Positions 43,691-54,103 of a stretch of DNA of 64,000 nt are shown piece by piece; the stretch's first letter is position 1; the number at the start of each line of letters is the position of its first letter. This DNA is from Lucinisca nassula. Taxonomy: Eukaryota > Mollusca > Bivalvia > Lucinida > Lucinidae. The notes under the pieces were generated by a model. It searched no databases and was not told the DNA's origin. It saw nothing but the letters and a program-made list of their open reading frames with translations. The DNA is taken from contig OY757010.1 of the NCBI GenBank assembly GCA_963580285.1, forward strand, positions 63,510,406 to 63,574,405, in the 5' to 3' direction. A program made the translations under genes and the position numbers.

Positions 43691-44094
43691 CACACTAATC
43701 CTTCTTTTTTAATTATTTTTTCTATTTCTTCAAATTTTCCTTATTCCAGATTTTTTTTCAGATTGAACATAGCAAACCTGGCGGACTAGTCAATTATCCA
43801 TTTACATTTGCCTGGGGGTAAAGGGTAAAATACAGGTACTGAGTCGTGATTGAAGTTGACTGTCAAAATGCAGGATGTTTATTGACCAAAAGTTTTATGA
43901 CACCCAGGTGCAAAGGGGGGGGGGGGGGGGCTATAAAATTAGCTGTTTTAAACAACATCTCCTTATCGTCATTTATTCTAGATGTCCGAAATAATCATTG
44001 TTCTTTCACTCACAGAAGCGGCCCAATTCTTAATTAATTATTTTTGTAATTTTCATTTATTTTGTTTAATTAACTCGGAGAATCAAGTTGCGTT
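43691..44094. other. No recognised gene
   Basis: Contains a G17 run (about 43914-43930) and otherwise AT-rich sequence. Confidence 0.4.
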
Positions 44095-45195
44095 TTCTTC
44101 GACATTTATTTCGAAATGCCTGAACCCTTTGCATAAAATGTAGGCCCTGATCTGCTGCGTCTGATCTGGGTCTGCATGGTTTTTGCCATTTGGCAACAAA
44201 TGGAATCTTCCACCTTGTTAATAGAGCAAGTCCATTTCAAAATTCAAGAGTATGAAGTTTTGTTTTCTTCAACCGAGTAGGTCCTGATCAGACGCCTACT
44301 TCTACTAGGTTTGATCTGGATCTGCACTTTATTTTGCCATTTGGCGTCAACTGGGATCTTTCACCTTTTAAAAAGCACAAGATCGTTACAAAATTTAAGA
44401 GTGTGATGGTGTGTTTTCTTCAACATTTATTTTGAAAATATCTGAAGCTTTTTGAAACAATGTAGGCCCGGATCAGGTGCCTATATTTTGGTGCGTATGG
44501 TCTTGGTCTGCATATTTTGCTAATTGGCGCCCAATGGCATCTTCCACTTTGTAAATAGCACAAGACGATTTTTCGAAATATAAGAGTGTTAGGTTGTCTT
44601 TTCTTCAAAATTTCCGAAATAATTGATGTTCCGTCACTGACAAAAGCAGCTCATTTATTTAATTATTTATTGTTGTAATTTTCATTTATTTTGTTTTTAG
44701 TAACACATTTGTTTTACCAAATGGAATTTTCCACCTAACATACATAACATTAGTTCATTTCAAAATGTAGGAGAATCAGGTTTTTTTTTTTAATTTATTT
44801 GGGAAATAACTGAACATTTTGTAATCTTTTATAATCTAGGCCCGGATCAGACGCCTACTTCTGCTGCGGCTGACCTGGGTCAGTTTTACCATTACCATTT
44901 TTCCCATTTTCTGTGTTGGTCCTGATCAGACGCCTAATTCTGTTGCGTTTGATCTGGGTTTGCAATTTTTGCCAATTGGCGCCAAATGGAATCTTCCACC
45001 TTGTAAATAGCACAAGACAATTTCAAAATTTAAGATAGTGAGGTTGTGTTGTCTTCAAAAATATTATGAACATGTCTGAAGCTTTTGGAAGCAATGTAGG
45101 CCCTGATCAGATGCCTAGTGTTTCTGCGTCTGAACTTGGCCTGCACTGTTTGCCATTTGGCGCTAAACTTTATGAACTTTAAGAAATGTGCGTAT
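44095..45195 (-). repeat. Tandem-like fragments of the TTAA MITE interior
   Basis: About seven diverged repeats of the block AATGTAGGCCCTGATC, TGCGTCTGATCTGGG, TTTGCCATTTGGCG, TGGAATCTTCCACC and GTTTTCTTCAAC, spaced roughly 150-190 bp. Each matches the reverse complement of 6420-6590. This looks like expansion of the interior of a piggyBac-type MITE. Confidence 0.6.
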
Positions 45196-45315
45196 TTCAG
45201 CCTTTACAGGGTCACTGATGAGGCTTTATTAGCCGAAACTACGTAGTATGACCCATCTTCTTTCTTATGAATGTTTTCGTTGCTCTTAAAGGAACTCATT
45301 TTTGATTTTTATTTA
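45190..45315 (+). mobile_element. Retrozyme-like hammerhead repeat, family B fragment
   Basis: Matches 1739-1865: ribozyme, then CATCTTCTTTCTTATGAATG and AAAGGAACTCATTTTTGATT. Only the ribozyme-containing part is present. Confidence 0.75.
45209..45254 (+). ncRNA. Type I hammerhead ribozyme, family B, intact
   Basis: GGGUCA, core CUGAUGA, stem II GGC-UUUAUUA-GCC, core GAA, palindromic stem III ACUACGUAGU, cleavage nucleotide A (GUA), UGACCC. Stem I is a perfect 6-bp helix and every core nucleotide is present. GUA is a permitted but less favoured cleavage triplet. Confidence 0.85.
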
Positions 45316-45379
45316 CCTTTTCCTTATTTATGTACTTATATATTCATTTATTTGTCTTTGATCAAAACAGTTGGTACTT

Positions 45380-45625
45380 CATTGCGAAAATACGCCTATA
45401 CAAATCTATTGATTTTTTTCCAACCAAAACTGAACATTTTCCGTGTTTTTAATATATCTGCACAAGATATAGGTTGTTGTACTCAATAGAACCGACTCGG
45501 CGAGGCGGTTCTGACGAGTACCCACAATCTATATTTTGTGTAGTAATAAGAAAAAGAATATATATCCCCCCTTAAATTAAGTGGGGATTAGCGGGGTCAA
45601 ATATGTATAGGTGTGTTTCAAGATG
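45380..45625. mobile_element. Foldback MITE, 'GAAAACACGCC' family
   Basis: Left end CATTGCGAAAATACGCC, central hairpin TACTCAATAGAACCGACTC / GAGGCGGTTCTGACGAGTA. The right end is decayed to GGTGTGTTTCAAGATG. Confidence 0.7.
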
Positions 45626-45949
45626 TGTTAGAAACACCATAACACCCATTAAATGGCGGTTCTGATGAGCGCCCACAAACAAATAGATAGATGTGACTTG
45701 TTAAACAAATATCCCAGGATAAACGATTACCCTCTTGGTCCCCTGCACCTTATGCCTCAGAATACCCCGAGTGTTTATGATCTCTAAACTGCCAGATATT
45801 AGGGTGCTGTGCAATCTAAAATATGTCTATAAATGTAAATATTATTGTGTGTGTGTATCCGGAGAAATCATTACTGATAAGAGAGGCCAATACCGTCATT
45901 TATTTATGAATGAATAGAAAAAATAAAATAAAGAATATTGGTCAACCAT

Positions 45950-46236
45950 ACGAGCTTAGAGGATTTTGATTGGTCCGTGCTCTTTCGCATTCACGCGGTT
46001 TATCTTCACTTACCTGTCTTATTCTTATTGGTTTGAATTCTCTCGCAAAGAAACGCGTATTGGTTTAACCTAAACCGTTACGACAAATCACTCTCACTGG
46101 CTGATATTAAACGCGTTGCAATCGCGTATGAACGAGATGAACCGCGTACTGAAACCCAAAAATTTTACACGCACGCAATGCGCGAGTGTCACGGGTACAA
46201 AACGCGAAAATGCTTAAGTTCTTCTCCAGCTTATCT
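45950..46236 (+). promoter_or_regulatory. Promoter-like block with non-coding first exon
   Basis: CpG-rich for the region, with reverse CCAAT boxes GATTGGTCC (45969), TATTGGTTT (46026) and TATTGGTTT (46058). It then reads GCTTAAGTTCTTCTCCAGC-TTATCT followed by GTAAGC, a donor-like end. The final ~25 bases match the minus strand at 43430-43455. No coding exon downstream could be supported. Confidence 0.4.
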
Positions 46237-48506
46237 GTAAGCAATATGTTATTTGAATTATATGTAAAAAGTCGCGAACATCACAGTGATTTTGCTTCTA
46301 TAAATCAAGTAGTTTACTAAACATGATTAATTGAAAATATAGCTGTCAGTGTCAATTTCTTTCAGGTTTTGATCTAGTTAGTGTATTGGTAGATGTCCAG
46401 TCATGTGCTTTACAAACTGCTTCTTGCTGTTAAGCAAAAAGCCTCGGTATATGCTTTTATGCATAAAAATGCTCTCTTGGCAGATAACCTGCTTTCGTAA
46501 GGCAGATGAAATATTAAAACACATAATTTTTTTTATCTTTTACATATAAAACCCAACAACAGCATGGCCTTATCTACTCATAAATCAAGTATCTAAATTT
46601 TATGATGCAGATGCGAGAATATAGTATCGAACATTCCACTGCATTCATAGTTTTCTATACATAAGTCTGCAAAATGTAAACACTTTTGTTTACCAGCTGG
46701 TAGAAAGTAACACGGCTTGAAAAGTTTGTAAATAAGTTTTAAGAAATGTTAACAAATGCATTTCTGAAATGGCAGCTACCATGGTCTCGGACATTACCAT
46801 ACATGCTAAAGGGACATGCTATGGCACTGTACCATTTCTACCTGTAAAATTGGATAGGAATCTGATATTATATATGTTGTATCTAGTTAACATAATCAAG
46901 AGTAAACCAGCATACCATAAAATATACATATTTATTTTTGGTGGAGATGCTCGATACAATTTGTAATGTTCGATGCCATAATTTTTGTAGCATAAACTGC
47001 CCTTGCAATGTTTTTTAACATTCAAAATATGCATTTCGAAATACAAACTGGAGAGTTGAAGTGCCTTCTTAACGTGACACATTTTATACTAAAATTATTC
47101 ATTCTGGCAAATAATATTTGGTAAAAGATTATACGCTATGGGACTCGTATCCAAATTCGAAAATAAGCAATATTAAATCTACATTATTAACGTTTGCAGC
47201 TATTGGTAGAGATGTAGCAAACGTATATATCTCTAAACTTGTTCATCTTACACAACTAAGGTTGCATAATTCAAAATATTTAATTTATTTGCAGTCATTA
47301 TCCCTGGACAGTCAACATACCAAACCTGTCATATTCGATACCAAATGTAGCGGACATTTCATCGCATACAATCACTGCTTATTGCAATAGAATAATGAGC
47401 TTGCAAGCATGCAAATGTTGTTCATTGATATTGATGGCATATTCTTAATTGAACAATATTAATTGTGGCAAATAATATTTGAAAAAAGGTAAAAAGTTTC
47501 TGTGTAGATATTTTAAATAAAAATATGACATGTTTTTCCTTTACTGTGGTATTGTCTGCCGACCCCCTCATCCATCAAACACCGGAAAAGGCAACCATGT
47601 CGTATGCAGACATTTTCTATTGCGTAATCTGGTAATGGAATACTGTACCACATGCGAGCAATGTGATCGAGCTGTTAGACTAACAATTTTCGGTATTGAA
47701 TATAACCGGTCTCGAACATTACAAAGCATTGGAATTGAGGGAATTTCAACATCAAAATATAATGTTCATTCCAGATGATGTGTTTGTGTTAGTCACACAT
47801 TGCGGGAGTTTCTTTCAATCTATCATTTTGTCGAAACATATGTATTAAGCCTGGTATATTGATCGCGAACATTATAGCATTTTTGCAACACATTCATGCA
47901 CATTTTTGTATGACATGTATTTTTAATTTCTTATCGTACAGGTAGCATCAAACGACCTTTTATGCTTATTATAATATAGAATCTCGATTTGGTAACGTTT
48001 CCGGGTATAAAAACATCAACGTTGTTTTGAAATATCAAGAAGAAGAAAAACGTCATCTCGTGCATTACAATGCTTAATTAAATTTCGGCGACAGCCATAA
48101 TCGGAGAGAAATTCTTAGTAAGACTCCATGTGATCCTGCTAAAGGTAGGTATTTCCATACCCAGAATATGTAAATTTTAAGGGAACCACCTAACCCTTTC
48201 CTTTCTAGTGGAATTACAAATTTGTAAGAGCGCAAACAAAGATAATTCGACAAGCGACAGTCTCGAACATTACAAAACCAGGTTTTCCCGCGGCTCAATT
48301 TCCTTGAAAAGTACGTTTCGACAGGAGGTTTATCATGATATCTTTGGGACCTGTGTTCTGTCATAAAACCGTATGCATAGGCTAAAAATGACTGCTTTAT
48401 TTCAGAAATTGTACGGCGACTGCAATATCCCAATTCATTCTCAAATGAAAGAGTCAAGAGTCAATGGATAATTTATACAGCATGACGTAAACTGAAAACA
48501 GAAGTG
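46237..48506. other. No supported gene; unique AT-rich DNA
   Basis: The longest stretch without recognised repeats, consistent with intron or intergenic DNA beside the 45950 block. A 127-codon minus-strand frame (48074-48457) has no motif. Its first bases (TTCATTTGAGAATGA) coincide with the start region of the 42902 exon, but the peptides diverge at once. Confidence 0.4.
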
Positions 48507-48812
48507 AAGGCAATGATCAGGAATCGATACAATTAACACACAGCTCCCAGCAGTGACACCAAAGGGACAGAAACATGAAATAACTAGACCCTAATGGAAC
48601 ACCAACAGTGGGAAGCCAAAAGACAGTAACTTTCCCACAAAATGGCCAACCGGCTATCCAAAACAAAATCATATAAGCAAAACACACACTCAAAGACAAA
48701 CCATAACAAAAACAAACCGCCACAGAAAAAACCGCCGTGGAATGGTTAGTGAAACGAATACCACTGGGGGAGGGGGGGGGGGGGGCTTAAATCGATATTA
48801 CGCAGTTGCAAT
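48507..48812 (-). mobile_element. Penelope-like 3' tail, truncated
   Basis: CAATGATCAGGAATCGATAC at the 3' end through GGGGGCTTAAATCGATATTA at the 5' end. Contains a long G run around 48768-48786. Confidence 0.8.
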
Positions 48813-49099
48813 CCCGAAGTTTGACTGACTGATGCTGTTTTTAAGGTAACCGGGTGCTTAAAGCATATATGGGTACCTTACCGAAGTTTGTAACTTTTTG
48901 CACGAGGAAATTCCTCGTTTACTAAAGTCTCATGTTCTGAGCGTTTCTTCCTTGGATTTGGAAAACGAATACATAGACGTAACTTTCACAATTTTTTTAG
49001 ATTAGAAACTAAATCGTGTGGGAGCACTGATTTGTTGAGAATTAGTATCAATATAAAGGAGGGTACGCCGCAAACTACTGCCAAGAGATGCAAAAAGGA

Positions 49100-49330
49100 A
49101 CCAGAGACCCAAGTGGGCCAGAATCGCTCACCTGGATGAGGCTGATCATTTATAACACTGTGCCTTGGTGGTCATTCTGTCTCAGATCCCACTGCATTTA
49201 GCAACCTGAATCTGCATGTTATCTTGATGTTCCTGATTAAGAGTGTGAACAGCATAGTCTGATTTAGGACTCAGGAAGAGATAATGTTGATGCAGAGTGG
49301 AAGTGTATATTTTGGTAGGCCAGAGCTATC
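49100..49330 (+). repeat. Satellite-like fragment
   Basis: AGTGGGCCAGAATCGCTCAC, GATGAGGCTGATCATT and CAGGAAGAGATAATGTTGA parallel 4370-4500. Confidence 0.5.
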
Positions 49331-49499
49331 ATTTGGACCTGCCTCTGGCATGTTATGTTACCAAAAAAGTAAACCAAGTCAACCAATCATGTGAACGCAA
49401 ATGTAACACAAACAAAGCTATGATGTATATGGCCGCTTGCAAAAAAAGCCACAATACCGAATCTTCTTGTGGACTCAGCGAGTTTGACATATACGGAGG

Positions 49500-49592
49500 A
49501 TCTTACACTCGTGGTCATTTCATACGGAATTTATGAAACGAGCCTTTGGCGAGTTTCATAAATATCACATGAAATGACCACGAGTGTAAGAT
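49500..49592. repeat. Palindrome with 24-bp perfect outer arms
   Basis: ATCTTACACTCGTGGTCATT... at 49500-49523 is the exact complement of 49569-49592. An inner pair TTTATGAAAC / GTTTCATAAA tightens the hairpin around CCTTTGG. The same design, decayed, occurs at 2428-2524. Confidence 0.9.
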
Positions 49593-49661
49593 TCTCTTTA
49601 GCACATGACTACTTAAAACTGGATTTAATCGTTGTTTAATTTGACAAGTTTTCTACGAAAA

Positions 49662-49815
49662 ATGATTGGTTTCATTGGGTGGCAGGGCTTGAGATGTCAT
49701 TTCATCTCAATGTCGGGTAAAAGTCCCACAAAATTGGAAGCAATGTCTCCAAAATGACCTTTACGGTGTTGACGGGGATAATAAACTTCAAATTAAACAA
49801 ACAAACAAAACAAAC
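49662..49815 (+). mobile_element. CAAA-tailed SINE, 5'-truncated
   Basis: Enters at ATTGGTTTCATTGGGTGGCA and ends with an (AAAC)n tail. Confidence 0.8.
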
Positions 49816-50001
49816 GAAAAATGCATTGTTGACATGGAAATCGTCATGACGTTACTTAATCCCGCCAAAGTGTTATTACACGTGTGGTCATACGACTTTT
49901 ATTACACGACGTTATCCACTGCTTATCAACGACGTCATATGATAAATGCAATTACTATACAGGTGCTTTGACGAATTTCAAGATGGCCACCATTTGGTAA
50001 A

Positions 50002-51446
50002 GTAGAAGTAAAACAAAGATCAGGAATCGATACAATTAACTTACTCCACCCACCAAAGACACCAAAGGGAAAGAAATACAAACATTAAGCGACCAGACCA
50101 TAATGGAAACCTAAACAAAGGAAGGCCATAAGGACAGTTACTTTCCCACAAAGTGGCCATATGACCATCCAAAATTAAAAGACACAAGTGATACACACAG
50201 TAAGTAACAAACAACAACATAAATAGATCGCCACAGAAGAACCGCATTGGAACGGTCAGTGGAAAGATTTCCACTGGGGGGCTTTAATCGATTTTACGTG
50301 GCCACAATCCTCGCCCTTACTTCCGTCGCGATTTAGACAAATAATTTGTTCAGTCCGCATGAAGGCCTCCTAACTCATCAGTGCAACATCTCCGTGAACA
50401 CAAAAAATCAAAGAACCATAGAGGTGAGACAACGGTGAGGACTCGACAGCAAGAAACCACTGAAATGCTGGAGCAAAAGAAAACCAACAGTTTGACTCCG
50501 ATGGGCCCGACCAGAGACAGAGCATCAGGCACCAACCAACATTACCAAGAATTAGATCTATATAATTCTCAATAGGCCTTTACGTTGGAGCCGCCATAGA
50601 ATCGAAGGCCAGACCCACCGGCGTGCTATTAAAGAAGGAAGCAAAGTTGCCAACCGTGATTGGGTTAACTACCATGCATGCAGTCTGTCGTATAACATCC
50701 ATGTTGTACCCAATCTTTTTATATCGAAGAATGATTTTACGAAATTGGGTGCTGAAGTCATTGCGGTTATATATTTTTCTGAATTTATATACTAAGTCAC
50801 CATAAAATTCGGGTTCCGATAGACCTTGTTGCAGAAGAGATTTAAGTCCAATATTGAATTTTGAAATTAAATCAGAATGGCGTCTATAAAATTTTGAAAA
50901 TGTTTTGCGTAGTTTATGGACCGATAACCCTGATTAAGGAGTTTAGCCGTTAATAATTTATTTCGAGTGTTGAAGTCAGTTACATGACTACACACTCTAG
51001 CAAATCGAATTAATTGCGAAATATAAACGCCATAGGATGGCGCACGAGGAACATCACCATCCAAAAAAGGAAAATTTACAATCTCAAAATCAAAGTCATC
51101 GCGTTTATCATAAATTTTGCACGAAACAAACCCATCTACAATAGGTAGATGTAAATCCAAAAACGGGGCCTCGGTATCAGAAGAATTTGCTTTATTTAAT
51201 TGAAGTTCTGGGGGGTAAATCTGACTGATCAAACCATCAAAATAGGTATTATCAATATTTAATAAATCATCTAAATATCTAGAAGTGGAGCTAAAAAAGC
51301 TTCAATAATTTCAGATTGGTTATCGATGGAAAGCGACAACATGAAGTCTCTTTCATAACAATACAAGAACAGATCAGCCACAAGAAGTGCACAACTCGTA
51401 CCCATCGGAATACCCACAATTTGTCTAAATAACTTAGTACCGAATC
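50002..51446 (-). mobile_element. Penelope-like element, 5'-truncated copy 3
   Basis: Minus strand: RT frame from within the GIPMG motif (about 51410), the YLDD region (about 51270), then FLDLHLPIVDGFVSCKIYDK through the C-terminus to ~50800. The full 3' tail follows to 50002. Very close to copy 1. It abuts a satellite at 51447, where the 5' truncation lies. Small indels break the frame near 51295 and 50925. Confidence 0.85.
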
Positions 51447-52160
51447 AGAATGTTACAATTTTAGCAATTCGGAATCTCCATGTCACCCAAATGATTCCCA
51501 CCAATTTCAACTCAATGCAAGACCATTCGGTAGCAGATATCAGAACAGAATGGGACTAAGAAGTCTGAATCTCAATGTCACCCCAATGCCTTCCATCAAC
51601 TTTCGGCTCAATTCAACTTTCAAGCTGGCCAACATGGAAGCCACCGTAGATAACAGAACCGAATAATTTCAGCAATTCTGAGTCTCCGTGTTCTCCAATG
51701 CCTCCAATCAAGTTTTATCTCCATCCGACCTTTGGTTCAGGAGATGTAGTTTGGAGAATCTCAAATTGGCCATCTTGTATATCAGAATTGAACAATTTTA
51801 GCAAATCAGAATTTCCATGTCGTCTAAATGCCTCCCATCAAGTTTCAGCTTTGTCTGACCTCTGGTTAGGGAGATGTCTTTTGGAGAATTTCAAGCTGGA
51901 CTCCGTGTGCATGGTGGCCATTTTCGATATCGGAACAGAACAATTTTAGCCAATCTGAAGTTCCATGTCGCCCAAATGCCTCCCATCAAGTTTCAGCTCA
52001 ATCCAGCCCTTGGTTCGGGAAGAGATGTCATTTGAAGAATTTCAGGATGGCCATTTCGGATATCAGAACAATTTTAGCAAACCTGAATCGCCATTTCACC
52101 CTGATGCCTTCAGTCAAGTTTGAACTTGATCCAACCTCTGGTTTGAAAAATTCCATGATG
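51447..52160 (+). repeat. Satellite-like array, ~110-150-bp units
   Basis: About five diverged units, each with GATATCAGAACAGAACAATTTTAGCA, TCTCCATGTCACCCAAATGC, CCTCCCATCAAGTTTCAGCT and GGAGAATTTCAAG-like phrases. It runs directly into the LTR-like sequence at 52166. Confidence 0.7.
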
Positions 52161-52165
52161 GATAC

Positions 52166-52404
52166 TGTTGTGCCGGTAGATCCACCTTCGACCCCAGGAG
52201 TCCGGAAAAGGAGGGATATGACAACAACAAGATGTCGGCATAGTCCGTAAACCCTCGGGACACGTGACCAACTTTTCCACGAGAATCTTGGGCCTATCTG
52301 CTGCGTGGACAACGCATTAGACGACTACGACTACAAGTGGCAACACCTCCCTTACAGAGCACCACTCGAGGAACCTACCATACAGGTGAGTCGGGGGTAT
52401 TACA
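52166..52404 (+). repeat. Probable 5' LTR of a Gypsy-type element
   Basis: A 239-bp segment starting TGTTGTGCCGGTAGATCC and ending GTCGGGGGTATTACA, followed two bases later by a primer-binding-site-like sequence. I could not find a matching 3' LTR before the end of the window, so the boundaries rest on TG...CA and the binding site. Confidence 0.45.
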
Positions 52405-52406
52405 AA

Positions 52407-52425
52407 TGGCGACGAGGATATAAGG
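52407..52425 (+). promoter_or_regulatory. Probable primer-binding site
   Basis: TGGCGACGAGGATATAAGG begins with the TGG expected opposite a tRNA CCA end and is positioned two bases after the LTR. I do not assign the tRNA. Confidence 0.5.
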
Positions 52426-53334
52426 TTAGTAAGTTGTTAAATATGTAACTATATTTTAAGCGTAATGTTCATGAATTATTGGCTGTAGTTCGGTGGGGAG
52501 ACACCATTTTGGGAAAAAAGAAAAAAAAATCGAAAATGTTAAAATAATCCATTTTTTTTTTTTTTTTTTGACACGTGGCAAAAATTTTAAAGAATTAATT
52601 TTGTTTAAGTAGAAATTACTATTCTCGGAATGTTTTTCGGCAGAATTTGAATAATTTAAAACCAGTTTGAGAAGCCGTCATAATTCGTCCTTTGCGGCTT
52701 ATTTCATTATCTTCTGAAAATGGATGGCTCCCTACATTTCCAGTCTCTTTTGCGCAGTTTGGATCTCAGGTAAGCCACATGGAAATTCGAAATTATAAAA
52801 TGTAATTTGTAAATTTCAGAGCTCAGTTTTTTTTCCAGAAACCATGAGCTACAGTTTTCAACCTTCTTTATGATCTATATGTGTCATTTTTAGCTTCCGT
52901 CCTCTTCGCTAGCCTGGTAAAGCGAAATTGCCCCTGATGACAAATTCTTTCTTTTTAGTTGTGACAGTAACAGAGGAAAAAATTCCAACATGTCACGTGC
53001 GACCGTTTACTTAAAAAAATATGAAGGCTTACTGTCTTTTTATAATTTGAGTATTTTTGGCCCTGTAATGTATTAACCCTATCACTGGGTTATTTTTTGA
53101 AAAATAAAAAAAAAAATCGTGTGAAGTCATTCTGTAGAATGTTTTATATGGTTGCACTACCTCCATTTCATTTATTCGGAGAAAAATTTCCCCGAATGTC
53201 GGTGAACTCATTTTTGTAGGCTGTCTTATATAGTTGCACTACATCTATTCCATTTATTTGGAAAAAGATTTCCCCGAATGTCACGTGAGATTATTGTCGT
53301 AGTAAAGTGTGTTTTATATAATTGCACTACCCCC
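52426..53334 (+). other. Gypsy-type untranslated leader
   Basis: Between primer-binding site and gag. It contains a T-rich tract (52551-52569) and three short repeats of CATTTATTTGGAAAAAGATT-like sequence with TTGCACTACC (53148-53340). No frame. Confidence 0.4.
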
Positions 53335-53577
53335 GTGTAATTTACATGAAATCTTTGTCTAAATACGTTCTATAAAAGGGTTATCCTTTGGAAGCAAGGA
53401 ATACACTACACCACAGAACTGAAATATATGGAGTGTACATGTTTTCTGGGCCAGACTAGCTAGTTTCGGCCAATTAGGCCTCATCAGTGACCCTCAGATA
53501 TTTTCAAAATTCCACAATGAAATCAATGATCCCAAAGGACAAGAAAATATAATCTACACTATGGTGTCTTTTTTGAT
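53335..53577 (-). mobile_element. Retrozyme-like hammerhead repeat, family A solo copy
   Basis: The reverse complement aligns with 14766-14975 and the 10790 units. It lies inside the leader of the Gypsy element, antisense to it, and is itself bordered by a SINE on the right. Confidence 0.8.
53449..53494 (-). ncRNA. Type I hammerhead ribozyme, family A, intact
   Basis: Minus strand: GGGUCA, core CUGAUGA, stem II GGCC-UAAUU-GGCC (4 bp), core GAA, palindromic stem III ACUAGCUAGU, GUC cleavage triplet, UGGCCC. Stem I pairs fully with one G-U. This is the best-preserved motif in the window and is predicted to cleave after the C at 53455. Confidence 0.9.
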
Positions 53578-53593
53578 ATATCACGTATGAATT

Positions 53594-53895
53594 TTGCCCC
53601 CGCCCATAGGGGCTTGAAGAAATATATGGGCTGCATGATGCTTCCACGCAGAGCGGAATCCGGCCCGCACACTAGTACTGGTAAACCGCTAAGAGGATCT
53701 AAGCCTGTCCAGGAACCGCGGTGCGAGGCGGTTTGTCCATGCTAATAAACCCTATTGGTTTCATTGGGCGACAGGGCTTGAGATGTCATTTCATCTCAAT
53801 GTCGGGTAAAAATCCCACAAAATTGGAAGCAACGTCTCCAAAATGACCTTTACAGTGTTGACGGGGACGTTAAACATCAAATCAAACAAACAAAC
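53594..53895 (+). mobile_element. CAAA-tailed SINE with target-site duplication
   Basis: 302 bp bounded by a perfect ATCACGTATGAATT duplication (53580-53593 and 53896-53909). A good reference copy of the family. Confidence 0.95.
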
Positions 53896-54103
53896 ATCAC
53901 GTATGAATTCTCTCTATTGGAGAGATATCTGACGTTACGTGTAGTTATTTTCTCAAAAGAGGCTTTTTAAAATATCTTGTCTCAAGTGTTATTTCACATT
54001 ACACTGCATTACTATTGTGTAGTGCGATACATTGCATTGTCTCCGGTTAATTGTTGTTATTGTCATTATTTTTGTGCTATTGGCATTTTGCTTATTTTGT
54101 AAA

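Noticed and set aside
47118..47390. 90-codon open frame downstream of the 45950 promoter-like block
   Set aside because: Low-complexity composition, no splice acceptor of note, no recognisable domain.
50350..50575. Opposed short frames in the Penelope-like tail
   Set aside because: The tail is non-coding in all copies and the frames are not conserved.
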